DNA from: Wenyingzhuangia fucanilytica
Lineage (GTDB): Bacteria; Bacteroidota; Bacteroidia; Flavobacteriales; Flavobacteriaceae
Length of the DNA stretch: 64,000 nucleotides
Assembly (NCBI RefSeq): GCF_001697185.1
Contig: NZ_CP014224.1
Coordinates: 3,146,501 to 3,210,500 of the forward strand
Direction: 5' to 3'
The notes under the pieces are model-generated. The model had not been told where the DNA came from and ran no database searches. It saw only the letters and a list, made by a program, of their open reading frames with translations. Below are positions 26,739 to 36,941 of this stretch, piece by piece; the stretch's first letter is position 1; each line of letters opens with the position of its first letter. The position numbers and the translations under genes are program-made.

Positions 26739-27605
26739 CTAGATGGCCACTTTATATACCTCCATTTTCTCTTCTTGTTTAACTGTGACCAAATAAATTC
26801 CTTGAGGTAAATCTTGATTTACAACTTGTTTTCCTAACACATCACAAACATTAATAATACTACCAATATTTGTGGTTATTTTTTTATTTTCTACTGATAG
26901 TTTTAGTCCAGGAATTGTATTGATAGAATTAAACAATGACACCAACTCAAAATTTGTACTATTAAAAGGAAGAACAGACTCACCATCTTCCGTTTCTGTG
27001 TCCCAATTCTCCTCATTATTAATTAAATCTCTATATTCACTAATTGTTTTTCCTGTTCTAACCCCAGTATACTGACCACCATCTTTACTTGCTGTATCAT
27101 TAATCACCAAATAATTTACACCTACAGTTAAACCTGTTTGCGAAAAATTTGTTCCTTGCCCTGTATTCCTATACTCAAAACCAGCAAGCCAAACTGTAAC
27201 TTCATCTGAAGCAGGATTTCCTAATGTGGCAAAAATATTATCACCTTCACTAGCTGTCAAAAGAAAACCTGCATTACTTCTAGTAATAGTTCCATTTGAA
27301 GCTCCAAATGCGGGATTTGTATCATTATCAGTATCTGTAAAAGTCACTACAGTTCCTGCAGTAAGTATGGATTCTCCCACAACCCAAGTAAGAACTCCCT
27401 CAGAATCATCTATCATCCCTGTACCACTTACATTAGGCTCACTATCCGTAAAGTAAATTGTAGTACCCGCTGGGATATCTGACAATGCAACAATTGCAAA
27501 ATCATCATCTCCATCTGCATTATATCCAATAAAAGCAATATCTCCTTTAGACTGTGCAAATAGAGAAGTTGTCATTAACGTAATTAATTTTAAAATGTTT
27601 TTCAT
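26739..27605 (-). CDS. Secreted protein with T9SS-type C-terminal sorting domain
   Basis: A 288-residue secreted protein; function unknown. Signal peptide 1-18 (ending LFAQ). Residues ~20-205 form one beta-rich domain starting GDIAFIGYNADGDDDFA and containing IPAGTTIYFTDSEPN and GTVVTFTDTDND; such domains occur in many secreted bacterial proteins. Residues ~225-288 resemble a short T9SS sorting domain: SVENKKITTNIGSIINVCDVLGKQV, GIYLVTVKQ and a final YKVAI. It is acidic and Asp-rich, consistent with calcium binding. Monocistronic, between terminators. Confidence 0.78.
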   Translation of the reverse strand: MKNILKLITLMTTSLFAQSKGDIAFIGYNADGDDDFAIVALSDIPAGTTIYFTDSEPNVSGTGMIDDSEGVLTWVVGESILTAGTVVTFTDTDNDTNPAFGASNGTITRSNAGFLLTASEGDNIFATLGNPASDEVTVWLAGFEYRNTGQGTNFSQTGLTVGVNYLVINDTASKDGGQYTGVRTGKTISEYRDLINNEENWDTETEDGESVLPFNSTNFELVSLFNSINTIPGLKLSVENKKITTNIGSIINVCDVLGKQVVNQDLPQGIYLVTVKQEEKMEVYKVAI

Positions 27606-27700
27606 AGCATTTTATTTTAAAATTAAAAAAAAGACCTCTAACCTTTGGGTTAAAAAAACTACGAAAATTCGCAGTTGATATTTTTCAGTTTTTTGCATAA

Positions 27701-27735
27701 AAAAAGCCTCATGATTAATAATCATGAGGCTTTTT
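27701..27735. terminator. Intrinsic terminator after tonB
   Basis: Near-perfect palindrome 27701-27735 (17-nt arms with a single central base, so an effective loop of about 5 nt), core GCCTCATGATTA, with A5 and T5 at the ends. It ends the leftward tonB transcript 16 bp after its stop. Confidence 0.88.
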
Positions 27736-27751
27736 AAAAATTATATTTTTT

Positions 27752-28480
27752 CTATTCTACTCTAAATACTAGAGGTAAAGAGAATAGCAAGTTTACTTTT
27801 CTTCCGTTTTGACTTGCAGGAACCATTTGAGGTAAACCTTTTAAGGTTCTTTCAAATTCTTTCTGAAGTTCTGGATTCTGAGCTCTAACTCTAACATCAG
27901 AAACCTTACCATTGATATCAATCTTAAACATTGCTGCCATTCTTTGAACTCCACTAAGTCCTAATTCTTCAGCCAAACCAATATCAAAATTTTTACTGAT
28001 GTACTTATTTACTTTCTCACTAAAACAAGCTTTTTTGTCTTTGGCTTTTTCACATCCTGGGAAAATTGCAGGGTTCTGAATTGCGGCAAAAGGTACATCT
28101 TCGTATGTTACTTCTTCACCTTCATCGCTATACTCTACAGCCTCAATATCAATAACATCTTCAATTTCCACATCTGTAGTTTGAATCACTACTTCTTCTA
28201 TCTCAACATCATCCTCAACTTTTTCAAATTGCTCTGGAGATGGTGGTGGCGGTGGTGGTGGTGGCGGTGGTGGCGCCGATGGTGGTTTGATTTGAGTCAT
28301 AACCATTGTTTCTACATCGTCTGATTGTAGGGTTACTGATTGTAGTTCCTCTACAACTCTGTCGTAGGTCTTACTCTCAATAGCCACATAGACTATATAT
28401 AGAGCCAAAACCAATCCTAGCAATGTAAAAACTTTGCTAAAATTTTCAAGATTAGATTTAGGATTCTTTTTAACTTCCAT
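27752..28480 (-). CDS. tonB: Energy transducer TonB
   Basis: Transmits proton-motive force from ExbB/ExbD to outer-membrane receptors. One N-terminal TM helix (~16-34), a proline run (11 prolines at 70-80), an acidic linker (~86-130), the Bacteroidota segment FPGCEKAKDKKACF, and a TonB C-terminal domain (~157-242) with KNFDIGLAEELGLSGVQR, NGRKVNLLFSLP and the final VFRVE. Length 242 is normal. No exbB/exbD genes are adjacent. The C-terminal domain has a degraded relative at 44.8 kb. Confidence 0.94.
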   Translation of the reverse strand: MEVKKNPKSNLENFSKVFTLLGLVLALYIVYVAIESKTYDRVVEELQSVTLQSDDVETMVMTQIKPPSAPPPPPPPPPPPSPEQFEKVEDDVEIEEVVIQTTDVEIEDVIDIEAVEYSDEGEEVTYEDVPFAAIQNPAIFPGCEKAKDKKACFSEKVNKYISKNFDIGLAEELGLSGVQRMAAMFKIDINGKVSDVRVRAQNPELQKEFERTLKGLPQMVPASQNGRKVNLLFSLPLVFRVE

Positions 28481-28531
28481 TGTTTATTCAGTTGAATTGA
28501 ATTTTAGTTTGCTAAAATAACGAAATTAGAA

Positions 28532-28918
28532 TTAGACTTGCAAATATATACGGTTAAGTAATTTTAAAAAAACATAGCCTAAAATTACTCCTATAGAATT
28601 AGCCATAACATCAAGTAAATCACCAGTTCTGCTACTCGTTACACTGCTTTGTAATAACTCAATAATTATACCATATGCTATAATTATTAAAAATAACGCT
28701 AAAAAACTAAGCTTTACTTTGCCTAATTTACAAGATAACATCCAAAAAAATGAAATTACTGCATAAGCAAAAACATGTTCAAACTTATCTGTATAAGAGT
28801 ACTTGAAATTTGGAATTCCTTCCATATTTATCAAGCTTAAAACTAGGACTAATAAACTAGAACTGATAGCAAAAAACAAGCTGTTACGCTCCAATAAGTT
28901 CTTTATATGCTTCAGCAT
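28532..28918 (-). CDS. VanZ-like membrane protein
   Basis: A 128-residue protein with four predicted TM helices and the VanZ-family features [20 protein letters not shown] and [31 protein letters not shown]. The function of these small VanZ proteins is unknown; the family name comes from a teicoplanin-resistance gene. Its start lies 35 bp inside the 3' end of gcvH in another frame, so translation is probably coupled; gcvH-vanZ is a familiar flavobacterial pair. Confidence 0.88.
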   Translation of the reverse strand: MLKHIKNLLERNSLFFAISSSLLVLVLSLINMEGIPNFKYSYTDKFEHVFAYAVISFFWMLSCKLGKVKLSFLALFLIIIAYGIIIELLQSSVTSSRTGDLLDVMANSIGVILGYVFLKLLNRIYLQV

Positions 28919-29264
28919 CTAATAAATCTTCAACATCCTTAATATCGCTTGGTTTTACTTTAATCATCCATCCTTTTCCGTATGGATCTTCGTTTACCAC
29001 TTCTGGTTCATCTTCTAACTCTTCATTAAACTCAACTACTTCTCCAGTAATAGGCATAAATAAGTCTGATACTGTCTTTACAGCCTCTACAGAACCAAAA
29101 ACCTCATTTGCTTCAACTGTCTCATCTAAAGTATCAACATCAACATAAACGATGTCTCCTAATTCACTTTGAGCAAAATCTGTAATTCCAATAACTACTA
29201 CATCTCCTTCTACTTTTACCCACTCGTGGTCTTTTGTGTACTTTAATTCTTGTGGAAAGTTCAT
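28884..29264 (-). CDS. gcvH: Glycine cleavage system H protein
   Basis: The lipoyl carrier of the glycine cleavage system, shuttling the aminomethyl group between P, T and L proteins. Lipoylated Lys63 is in [36 protein letters not shown] and GDIVYVDV are standard for the family. Length 126 is normal. It lies 11 bp after sprA on the same strand and overlaps vanZ. No gcvP or gcvT here. Confidence 0.97.
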   Translation of the reverse strand: MNFPQELKYTKDHEWVKVEGDVVVIGITDFAQSELGDIVYVDVDTLDETVEANEVFGSVEAVKTVSDLFMPITGEVVEFNEELEDEPEVVNEDPYGKGWMIKVKPSDIKDVEDLLDAEAYKELIGA

Positions 29265-29275
29265 TTCTTTATTTT

Positions 29276-32200
29276 TTAATTTCCTAGGTTATATACTATA
29301 CTTAGTCCTGTATTGATAGATTGTCTTGGGTACAATGTTGAAATTGCATAACTAGACACGTTTTGATCGTAATACAAACTTGCGGTAAAATTACGACTTA
29401 AATTATAATCTGCGGCAACTTTAATTCCTAATAAATTTTGTCCTCCTACTGGCTGACTTGCCGATGCATCTATACTTCTAATACTCGTAACATCTGTTCT
29501 ATAAGAAACATCTGCTTTTATATTAATATCTCCTTTTAAAGTTCTTCTTTGCTTTAAGAACCTTGTTTTAATTGCTACGTCTTTAACTCGGTAACCAATT
29601 CCAAACACATATTCATTTCCTAAGACCTCGGACAAGGTTGTATTATTTAAGTTCAATGATAAAGTTCTACTAGTATTAACAGTTCCTCTAAATGATAGTG
29701 AATTTTTTAACTTAACATCTACTTTAATTAATGGAGAAAAAGCATCTACCAAAGTGATCCCTGAATAAATTAAGCTAGATTGAAATGGATTAGACGTATC
29801 TGAATTTAAGTTACTCGAAAAGTTATTAATGGTATATGATGAATTATACCCATGTGTTAAGGTAAAGTTGCTGAAATTATCTTTAATAAACCCTAAACGC
29901 ATCAACCCTCTATAAGTTAACTGCCAATTAGGAATAGGCATTTTCTTAAAAATAGTTTTATCACTACTCACCACATCATTACCACTATAAGCTGAAAGGA
30001 ATGAATGCATCAATACTTCTTGACTATTTAATGCTTGGGCTAGAGTACCATTTCCTCCACTTATTTCAGCTTGATAATTAGGATGGATTGCTCCTACTAT
30101 TTTAGACCTGTTACTTAAAAAAGTATTAAACAATTCATCTGCATTGGTATTAACTGCTGTTTTAATTAATGAATAAGAAATATTAAAATTTCCATATTGA
30201 TTTACTTTAGAGCTTTCAATACTACTATTTCCAGTGATATAATCTATTTGTTGTTGAGAACTACTAGAATAAGTTCTGTTTCCGGTTAACTGAATATTTA
30301 AATCGTTAATTGGCTTAATAGTTACATCGTAATTTGCACTTGTCACTAAATTTTGAGCATAATTTTTATTGTATATAACATCTGTTGTTGCTCCAGATCT
30401 ACCTAACAACCATCCGTTAGTTACTGCATTTTGAAGTATGTTTGTTTGTTGTCCAAAAACATAACTTAAACTTGGAGCATAACTTCCGTTGTATTTATTC
30501 CTTCCTAAAAACCCTATTTCTGGAACATATCCATTTAAAGAACTTCCTGTATTTCTATTATAACTTAATTTTGCTGTTTTAATTGAACTTAACAAACCAT
30601 AAATAAAATCTCCTACTGTAGCGCCATCTTTCTTTTTACCTCTTCCTACGGCTGGCAATCTAGATTTTTTAGATGATGATGAAAACAATTTTTTTAACCC
30701 TATTTCTGTATAAAACTTAGAGAAGTTTAAATTACTTGTAAAGTTATGAGTTTGTCCATTTTGGATTGTATTTCCTACTTTTTCTACAAATGATGGAGAA
30801 GCTGCCTGCCAATTAAAATTCCCGGAATAAGAATAATCTGCATTTATAAAACTTAAAAACGGAAGTTTGTCAATAGGAAGTTTATAACTAGCTGTTAAAC
30901 TTTGAGCATAATTACTTGGCCTACCAATATTAAAAAAGTTAGAATATAAGTCTAAACTTTCTATTTCTTCTTCTGGAGTTCCATCTCTCTCAAAAGTATC
31001 ATAGATATAATTATTACTTGCATTAAAAGCCACGTTAATAGCACTTGTTAATTGGTATCCAATATTATAATCCCAATCAAACATAAAGTTACGTTGCTTT
31101 AATGTAGGAATAGGAATACTACCACTTGTTGATGTAGTATTTAATAAATCTCTAGTTTTATATTCACTGTAATTTCTTTTAATTCCACTATTCACCCCAA
31201 TTGATGATGGCAATAAATTAAAATTAAAATCTTTAATTATTTTTAAATTCTTATTATCAAGAAATGATGTGTTTTTAAAAGGAGTTACCTCTATTTGTTT
31301 AAACTTAAAAGCATAGTTAGCAGAAGCGTTTACCGTTTGTTTAACATCTGTTTCTATGGTATAACTTTCGTTTATCGCATCGCTATAACTATAAGAAACA
31401 CTAAAGTTTTCTATATCATAAACCTGAGGCTTTCTAATAGATCCATCACTTCTATCCTTTTTTACATTAATCAAACTAATGCTTCTCCTTTTACTTTTAA
31501 TATCAATACTACTACTATTTGGATTGATATCTTTAGTGTCTTTAGAAAGTACATCTTCGTACTTAGGATCAAACTTAGGGGTTCTAATTTCTTCGGAAAC
31601 AGTATAGTTTACTGGAATTTTAACATTCCAATCATTAGGTAATAACTGACCAACATTTACGCTAGTGTTAACACTATAGTTTTTAATTTCTTCTTGACTT
31701 CTTTCGTTTACACTTTGATCGATACTACCAAAACCAATAGATTGATATCCTCCGTTTAAAGATATTTTTGCGAAATCAGCAATATTAGCATCGGCAGAAA
31801 CTTTAGTTGCCCATCCTCCTTTATTATCAAAACCAGACATTCTTAATTCATTAAACCAAACCTCAGCAGACTTTGCAGTAACATCTTTGTTTTTAACCCC
31901 CATAAAAATGGTTCTTACATTAGATAAGTTTGGGCTACCTTTTACTCTTAAAGCTACCTGAGAATTATCTACAGTTGCAGGATAAACAGCCAATGCACTC
32001 TCACCATCTGCATCTCTTTTTAGTTTTAAACTAGTTAAATCTGTTAAAGAAATATCTAAATTATTTTCTTCTGGCCAAACAGCATAAGCTCCCAAAGCAT
32101 TACTAACTCCAAAATTTGGAACATCAGTCAGCTTTAAAGGAATTTCTATTTGATAATAGTTATCATTAGTATCACTTCCCAATCTAACCACCGCAACTAA

Positions 32201-35200
32201 GTCATCATCATTTACAGTGTTAGCAGCCAATTCTTCGGCATGAATAAACATTTTTAAACGCTTAAACATACGCATATCAACATTTACATTTTTGTAAACT
32301 CCAATGGTATTGTTTTCCTCTAATTTATCAACCGTAACACTTAATGATTGTTCGTTTTGCTGTAATACGTTAGAAGTTCCTTGTAAATTTTGCCTAACAA
32401 TGGTTGGAGGTAAAATATAGTTGATAGGAACTCTATTTTCATTTTCCTCAATATTAACTGTTCCTGTTTCTACAATGTTTTCAGTATCGGTTAAACCTCT
32501 ATCTGTCAACACATCATTTTCATCAATAATTTTCTCGTAAATACGCCAATCCCCTCTTACCAACTGTAGTTGTGCAAAACGCAAGGCAACAGGAATTTCA
32601 AAATCTGTTAAAAACATACGCATAAAACGTATGGATTGAAAACTATTGATTCCGTTGATAGCTCTACCATTAGAAATAGGAACTCTGAACAAATACCATT
32701 TAAACTGCTTTTCTGTTCCGTTTTCTAAAGTTACCGTAGTTCTTCTTTCGTCAAAAATATAAGGGTTAGTGGTTTTGCTTAAATTGTTTTGAGACAAATC
32801 AATTTTATATTGCCAATAAGCATCTAAGGTATTCATGGTTTGATCTCTATCCGCATCTTCTACATCTGGATTATTAGTTGCAGAAGTTGGATAAGACTCC
32901 TGAGACAAAGCAGCGGTTGGTGAATTCCCCTCTGTGTTGTTATAATGTTTGTAACGGGTTAGAATAGATGCATTTTGACTATCCAAATCACTACCTCTAA
33001 AAAAGTGATAGTTATCCGAAGAAGGATCGCTTAAACTAGCTAGGTCTGGAAATCTATTTTTTTCCTCAGCATCGCTCATCCCGTCTAAACCAACATCTTG
33101 ATTTCTTCTGGTATCATCTCCAGTATCAAAAGCGTATAACAAAGATTTTTCTGTTGGAATATTAGCCAAATTGGTTTGATCTACTCCACTAGAAAGATCT
33201 CCATTTTCTGGCAATCCATTTTCAAAAACTTTTCTGTTATCTTTTAATATATCTTCAGAAATACTTCCTAAGTTGATATATAAGGTTCCGTTCTGATTGG
33301 TAGGATTAGGGTTTGTTACAATTCCTTCGCTATTGGTAATACTATAATTTTCATAAGGATCTTGTACCCAAAACTCTATATATTGAACATTTGATCTTTG
33401 AAAGTCTGTAGTAGTTAACCCTCTTGTAATACCCGCCCAACGTTCCTCTGGATTGTTAAGTTCCTCTGGCTTATTTGGATTTGATGGAACATCATAATTA
33501 TAAGGACCACGCTCATTAGGATAATAAGTAAGGTCAAAAGTTTGGATATTGGTTCTTTGTGTAATATCTAAATTTCTTTCAGGAAACAATTCTAGACTTT
33601 GCACTGGTCTTACTTCTGCCCTAGACAATTCGTTAGGATCTATATTACTTGGCTTTAATGAAGTATTACTATAAAATAATTGATCAATAGTATACCATGC
33701 TAATTTTGCACGCTTTTTACCATAATCAAGACTGTTACTATTAGCCTCTCCATCAGCGCCAACACCAAAATCCAATCCATCAAAACCAACAGGCGCACTT
33801 GCCAATGACCAATTTTGAGCCGTTCCTACATTGATTGGAATTTGCGCTCCTTCAAAATCATCAATATAAGTAGTAGCCTCTCCACCAATATCTATACTAG
33901 ATGGTGTGTTTGGTCTTAGATAAGCGATATCTCCTCTTACAGAAATATTAGATGCTGCATCGGTATCAATATTGGGTAAATAATTAGCTAAATCTGTTAA
34001 CACTGGTACTTCCGTACTATAGTTAAAATTTAACCCATACATAGAGTTGTTGATAGGATCTTGCCCAAATTGTACTTTATTGGTAATTGGTCTTTCACTA
34101 ATATTTAAATAAGTTGCTCCCAATACAAAATTATCGCTAAACTTATGCTCTACATCAAACCCTACATATGTTTTTCTTTGCTGATTAAAAAAGGTATTAT
34201 TCTCTAATGATACGTTAACCGCTTGACCAGAAGCTTCTATTGATGGATTGATAATTTTTACCCTACCCGCAAAATAATCAACGGTATAGTCTATACCTTC
34301 AACCAAAACAATTCCTCCTGCAGTAACAGTAACTGATCCTCTTGGTACATTAAAAGCACCTAAAGAAATTCCATCAGAAGCACTAGACTTGTATTGTCCT
34401 TTGATTAAAAATTTGTCTTTATTCTGAAAATCATTTTCTGCTACAGATGCTGTGGTTGTATACAGCTCCTCAAAAACATATTTATCTTGATCAACAACAT
34501 TGGTTAAAGTAGCCTTTAAATCTCTACCAAAAGGTTCAATGGTTGGAAAAATAATACTTCCGTTTTTAGAGTCAACTGTTAAATTTTCTACATAATCAAA
34601 GAAACCATCTCCCTTGTAACTAGTTCCACTCGGTCTTGTTAAATTGTTATTAGCATCTAACCTATCTAAGTTGGTTACATTTAATATTGTTCTATTCTTT
34701 ATAGCCTCTTCTTCTGCATTTAACAAGTTATTTGTTGCTTGTCCAGTAGCATCATCTCTATATAATAAATCCAAACGAAAACCATCTCTTTGCATGTCAT
34801 AAGCTCCTAAAGAATAAATGTTCTTCATCATTAAATTCCATACAATCGCTTTGGTATCTATCAATTGTGGTCTTATCAACTTTACCACAATATTTTTATC
34901 ACTTTCAATTCCGTCTGTAGACAATTCCCCTACTCTATAAGCCTGTCCGTTATAAGTATATTCATAGGCAATAGCCATAACATCCCCATCGTTTAAACGA
35001 GAATTTAACGAAACATACCCCAACTGAGGATGATATGTAAACTCATTAGGAGTTAATTTTCTAGCATTCTCTACAATAGCATATTCTGCTCCTTGTTTAA
35101 AACCAGATAGTACAGAAGGCACATTTTGAACATCTCTTAATTGATTGTTTTGAGTTCCTATATATTGATTTAAACTGTTTTCTTCGTTTCTAGGAACAAG

Positions 35201-36343
35201 CAAAGCACTTGGAGATTCTGTTACCTGAGTAGTATTAGTTATGTTAGATTGTGAATTATCGTATTTATCCGTTCCAGATTCTGCTAAATCTACCAAACCA
35301 ACAATATTTCTAACATCTTGGGTATTGGTATTTCTATTTGTTACCCAAACCTCAACTTTTGTTATTTGAACAGCAGAATTAATTAATGGCAATTCTTTTA
35401 GAGCATCGTTATATCTATTTCTAAAATATTGAGCAATAAAAAAGTGTCTGTTATTATCGTATTGAGTAGTTCTTAATTCAAATTGAGACAAGGCCGATCC
35501 ACCTTCTGCAATTACATTTTTGGTTTGAGATTGTTGTTGAGAAAAAACTCCTGTAACACTAGTAGCTCCAAATTGTAATTTTGTTTTTACCCCAAATAAA
35601 CTTTGTGAACCACTAATTAAATTGTTTTTAACGTCCATGGTTACGTTACCAACCTCAATGCTTCGGATTACATCATCTTCTGTAGGTTCATAAGCCAACT
35701 TTACTTGGTTTTGAAAAGAGAAAGTAGATTGGGTATCATAATTAATATCTGCGGTTAATCTTTCTCCAACCTTAGCCGTTAAACTCGCTCTTATTTGTTG
35801 ATCAAACTCTGGAGTATAACTTTTTCTATTTTCTTCGGATAATAAAGGATTCTCTACATTTTGATATAACAGACCAAAACGAAGGGTAACAGAACCTCGA
35901 GGGATTAATTTAATTTCTGAACCTCCAAAAATGGTTTGAAAAAAATCATTATTTACATAAAAAGTAGGTAATAAATCTTTTTGATCCTCTTCGGAATTGT
36001 CTCTAATTCCATCAACTGCTCTTGATTTTTCCTTAAAATAATCCTGAATATCTTTTTTTAATCTATAATCTTGATATTCTTTTTCAGTTAGATATTTTGG
36101 AGTAGTAAAGCTAGAGTTTCCTATTTTTTCTCTAACTATATAGCGTCCAATTTTAGGATCATATTCAACCTTTTTTTCAGTTGGATTTTTTAGATATAAA
36201 ACACCTTCAGACAGGTTGTCAAAAGTATAAGTTGGTGTTTTATTTTCTAAATTTATAGTATCATTTTCCTTTTCTTGTCCGTAACTATTGTATGTTACCA
36301 CAAGACCTAATAATAGAATTATTATTCGGGAAAAGTTTTTCAA
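29276..36343 (-). CDS. sprA: SprA, T9SS outer-membrane translocon / gliding protein
   Basis: The giant beta-barrel of the type IX secretion translocon (Sov in Porphyromonas), also needed for gliding. It is 2355 residues with a signal peptide (ending NSYGQ) and a C-terminal barrel ending in a strand with LSIVYNLGN. Typical segments: [77 protein letters not shown]. The start codon reads TTG; no in-frame ATG fits the signal peptide. It follows ruvA by 13 bp and precedes gcvH by 11 bp, in a ruvA-sprA-gcvH order seen in flavobacteria. Confidence 0.96.
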   Translation of the reverse strand: MKNFSRIIILLLGLVVTYNSYGQEKENDTINLENKTPTYTFDNLSEGVLYLKNPTEKKVEYDPKIGRYIVREKIGNSSFTTPKYLTEKEYQDYRLKKDIQDYFKEKSRAVDGIRDNSEEDQKDLLPTFYVNNDFFQTIFGGSEIKLIPRGSVTLRFGLLYQNVENPLLSEENRKSYTPEFDQQIRASLTAKVGERLTADINYDTQSTFSFQNQVKLAYEPTEDDVIRSIEVGNVTMDVKNNLISGSQSLFGVKTKLQFGATSVTGVFSQQQSQTKNVIAEGGSALSQFELRTTQYDNNRHFFIAQYFRNRYNDALKELPLINSAVQITKVEVWVTNRNTNTQDVRNIVGLVDLAESGTDKYDNSQSNITNTTQVTESPSALLVPRNEENSLNQYIGTQNNQLRDVQNVPSVLSGFKQGAEYAIVENARKLTPNEFTYHPQLGYVSLNSRLNDGDVMAIAYEYTYNGQAYRVGELSTDGIESDKNIVVKLIRPQLIDTKAIVWNLMMKNIYSLGAYDMQRDGFRLDLLYRDDATGQATNNLLNAEEEAIKNRTILNVTNLDRLDANNNLTRPSGTSYKGDGFFDYVENLTVDSKNGSIIFPTIEPFGRDLKATLTNVVDQDKYVFEELYTTTASVAENDFQNKDKFLIKGQYKSSASDGISLGAFNVPRGSVTVTAGGIVLVEGIDYTVDYFAGRVKIINPSIEASGQAVNVSLENNTFFNQQRKTYVGFDVEHKFSDNFVLGATYLNISERPITNKVQFGQDPINNSMYGLNFNYSTEVPVLTDLANYLPNIDTDAASNISVRGDIAYLRPNTPSSIDIGGEATTYIDDFEGAQIPINVGTAQNWSLASAPVGFDGLDFGVGADGEANSNSLDYGKKRAKLAWYTIDQLFYSNTSLKPSNIDPNELSRAEVRPVQSLELFPERNLDITQRTNIQTFDLTYYPNERGPYNYDVPSNPNKPEELNNPEERWAGITRGLTTTDFQRSNVQYIEFWVQDPYENYSITNSEGIVTNPNPTNQNGTLYINLGSISEDILKDNRKVFENGLPENGDLSSGVDQTNLANIPTEKSLLYAFDTGDDTRRNQDVGLDGMSDAEEKNRFPDLASLSDPSSDNYHFFRGSDLDSQNASILTRYKHYNNTEGNSPTAALSQESYPTSATNNPDVEDADRDQTMNTLDAYWQYKIDLSQNNLSKTTNPYIFDERRTTVTLENGTEKQFKWYLFRVPISNGRAINGINSFQSIRFMRMFLTDFEIPVALRFAQLQLVRGDWRIYEKIIDENDVLTDRGLTDTENIVETGTVNIEENENRVPINYILPPTIVRQNLQGTSNVLQQNEQSLSVTVDKLEENNTIGVYKNVNVDMRMFKRLKMFIHAEELAANTVNDDDLVAVVRLGSDTNDNYYQIEIPLKLTDVPNFGVSNALGAYAVWPEENNLDISLTDLTSLKLKRDADGESALAVYPATVDNSQVALRVKGSPNLSNVRTIFMGVKNKDVTAKSAEVWFNELRMSGFDNKGGWATKVSADANIADFAKISLNGGYQSIGFGSIDQSVNERSQEEIKNYSVNTSVNVGQLLPNDWNVKIPVNYTVSEEIRTPKFDPKYEDVLSKDTKDINPNSSSIDIKSKRRSISLINVKKDRSDGSIRKPQVYDIENFSVSYSYSDAINESYTIETDVKQTVNASANYAFKFKQIEVTPFKNTSFLDNKNLKIIKDFNFNLLPSSIGVNSGIKRNYSEYKTRDLLNTTSTSGSIPIPTLKQRNFMFDWDYNIGYQLTSAINVAFNASNNYIYDTFERDGTPEEEIESLDLYSNFFNIGRPSNYAQSLTASYKLPIDKLPFLSFINADYSYSGNFNWQAASPSFVEKVGNTIQNGQTHNFTSNLNFSKFYTEIGLKKLFSSSSKKSRLPAVGRGKKKDGATVGDFIYGLLSSIKTAKLSYNRNTGSSLNGYVPEIGFLGRNKYNGSYAPSLSYVFGQQTNILQNAVTNGWLLGRSGATTDVIYNKNYAQNLVTSANYDVTIKPINDLNIQLTGNRTYSSSSQQQIDYITGNSSIESSKVNQYGNFNISYSLIKTAVNTNADELFNTFLSNRSKIVGAIHPNYQAEISGGNGTLAQALNSQEVLMHSFLSAYSGNDVVSSDKTIFKKMPIPNWQLTYRGLMRLGFIKDNFSNFTLTHGYNSSYTINNFSSNLNSDTSNPFQSSLIYSGITLVDAFSPLIKVDVKLKNSLSFRGTVNTSRTLSLNLNNTTLSEVLGNEYVFGIGYRVKDVAIKTRFLKQRRTLKGDINIKADVSYRTDVTSIRSIDASASQPVGGQNLLGIKVAADYNLSRNFTASLYYDQNVSSYAISTLYPRQSINTGLSIVYNLGN

Positions 36344-36356
36344 TGTAATGTTTAGT

Positions 36357-36938
36357 TTATAGTTTTTTCAAAGCTAGTTTTATCAATTTCTCAACATCTA
36401 AATCTGGCGTTTCTTTTAAAATAGCCGTGACTGCTTTTTCAGCTTGTCTTTTAACAAAACCTAATACTTCTAAAGCAGATAACGCTTCTTCTTTAATACT
36501 ATTGTTTGCAGAAACAACAATATTTTCCATATCATATGTTTTGACTATTTTATCTTTTAATTCAATAATCACTTTTTGTGCAGTTTTGGCCCCAATTCCT
36601 TTAACTGACTGTATTAATGCTACATTTTCTGTAGCCAATGCTTTTTGTATTTCTTCGGTTGTTAATGATGACAACATGGTTCTAGCAATGCTAGGCCCAA
36701 TTCCAGAAACGGATATTAGCAACTTAAAAATTTCTCGCTCTAATATAGAAATAAATCCATACAAAGTATGTGCATCTTCTCTTACAATTAATTGGGTATA
36801 TAGCATTACCAATTCACTGTCTGGAATTTGAGAAAATGTGTTTAAAGATATATTTAAAAAATAACCTACGCCATTGCATTCCACAATGGCGTAGGTTGGA
36901 TTTTTTTCTACAAGTTTACCTTTTAAATGGGTAATCAT
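36357..36938 (-). CDS. ruvA: Holliday junction branch migration protein RuvA
   Basis: Binds Holliday junctions and loads the RuvB helicase. Length 193 is typical. An N-terminal OB-fold (MITHLKGKLVEKNPTYAIVE, CNGVGYFLNI), a helix-hairpin-helix region (LISVSGIGPSIARTMLS and SVKGIGAKTAQKVIIELKDK) and a C-terminal helical domain are all visible. The ATG is 3 bp after the maeB stop, so the genes are likely co-transcribed. Codons 14-26 form a perfect 14-bp hairpin followed by T6 (see separate entry). Confidence 0.97.
   Translation of the reverse strand: MITHLKGKLVEKNPTYAIVECNGVGYFLNISLNTFSQIPDSELVMLYTQLIVREDAHTLYGFISILEREIFKLLISVSGIGPSIARTMLSSLTTEEIQKALATENVALIQSVKGIGAKTAQKVIIELKDKIVKTYDMENIVVSANNSIKEEALSALEVLGFVKRQAEKAVTAILKETPDLDVEKLIKLALKKL
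36856..36897 (-). terminator. Terminator-like hairpin inside the ruvA coding region
   Basis: On the minus strand, arms 36897-36884 and 36876-36863 pair perfectly over 14 bp (GC-containing core CCTACGCCATTG) around a 7-nt loop. One base later comes a run of six T (36861-36856). This is the form of an intrinsic terminator, 41 nt into ruvA and about 45 nt after the maeB stop. It encodes residues PTYAIVECNGVGY, so it is constrained by protein sequence too. Function as terminator or attenuator is inferred. Confidence 0.6.
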
Positions 36939-36941
36939 TCA

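Noticed and set aside
28240-28280. GGT/GGC trinucleotide repeat as a variable microsatellite
   Set aside because: It encodes the 11-proline run of TonB, a normal part of the periplasmic linker, and is interrupted by codon variants.
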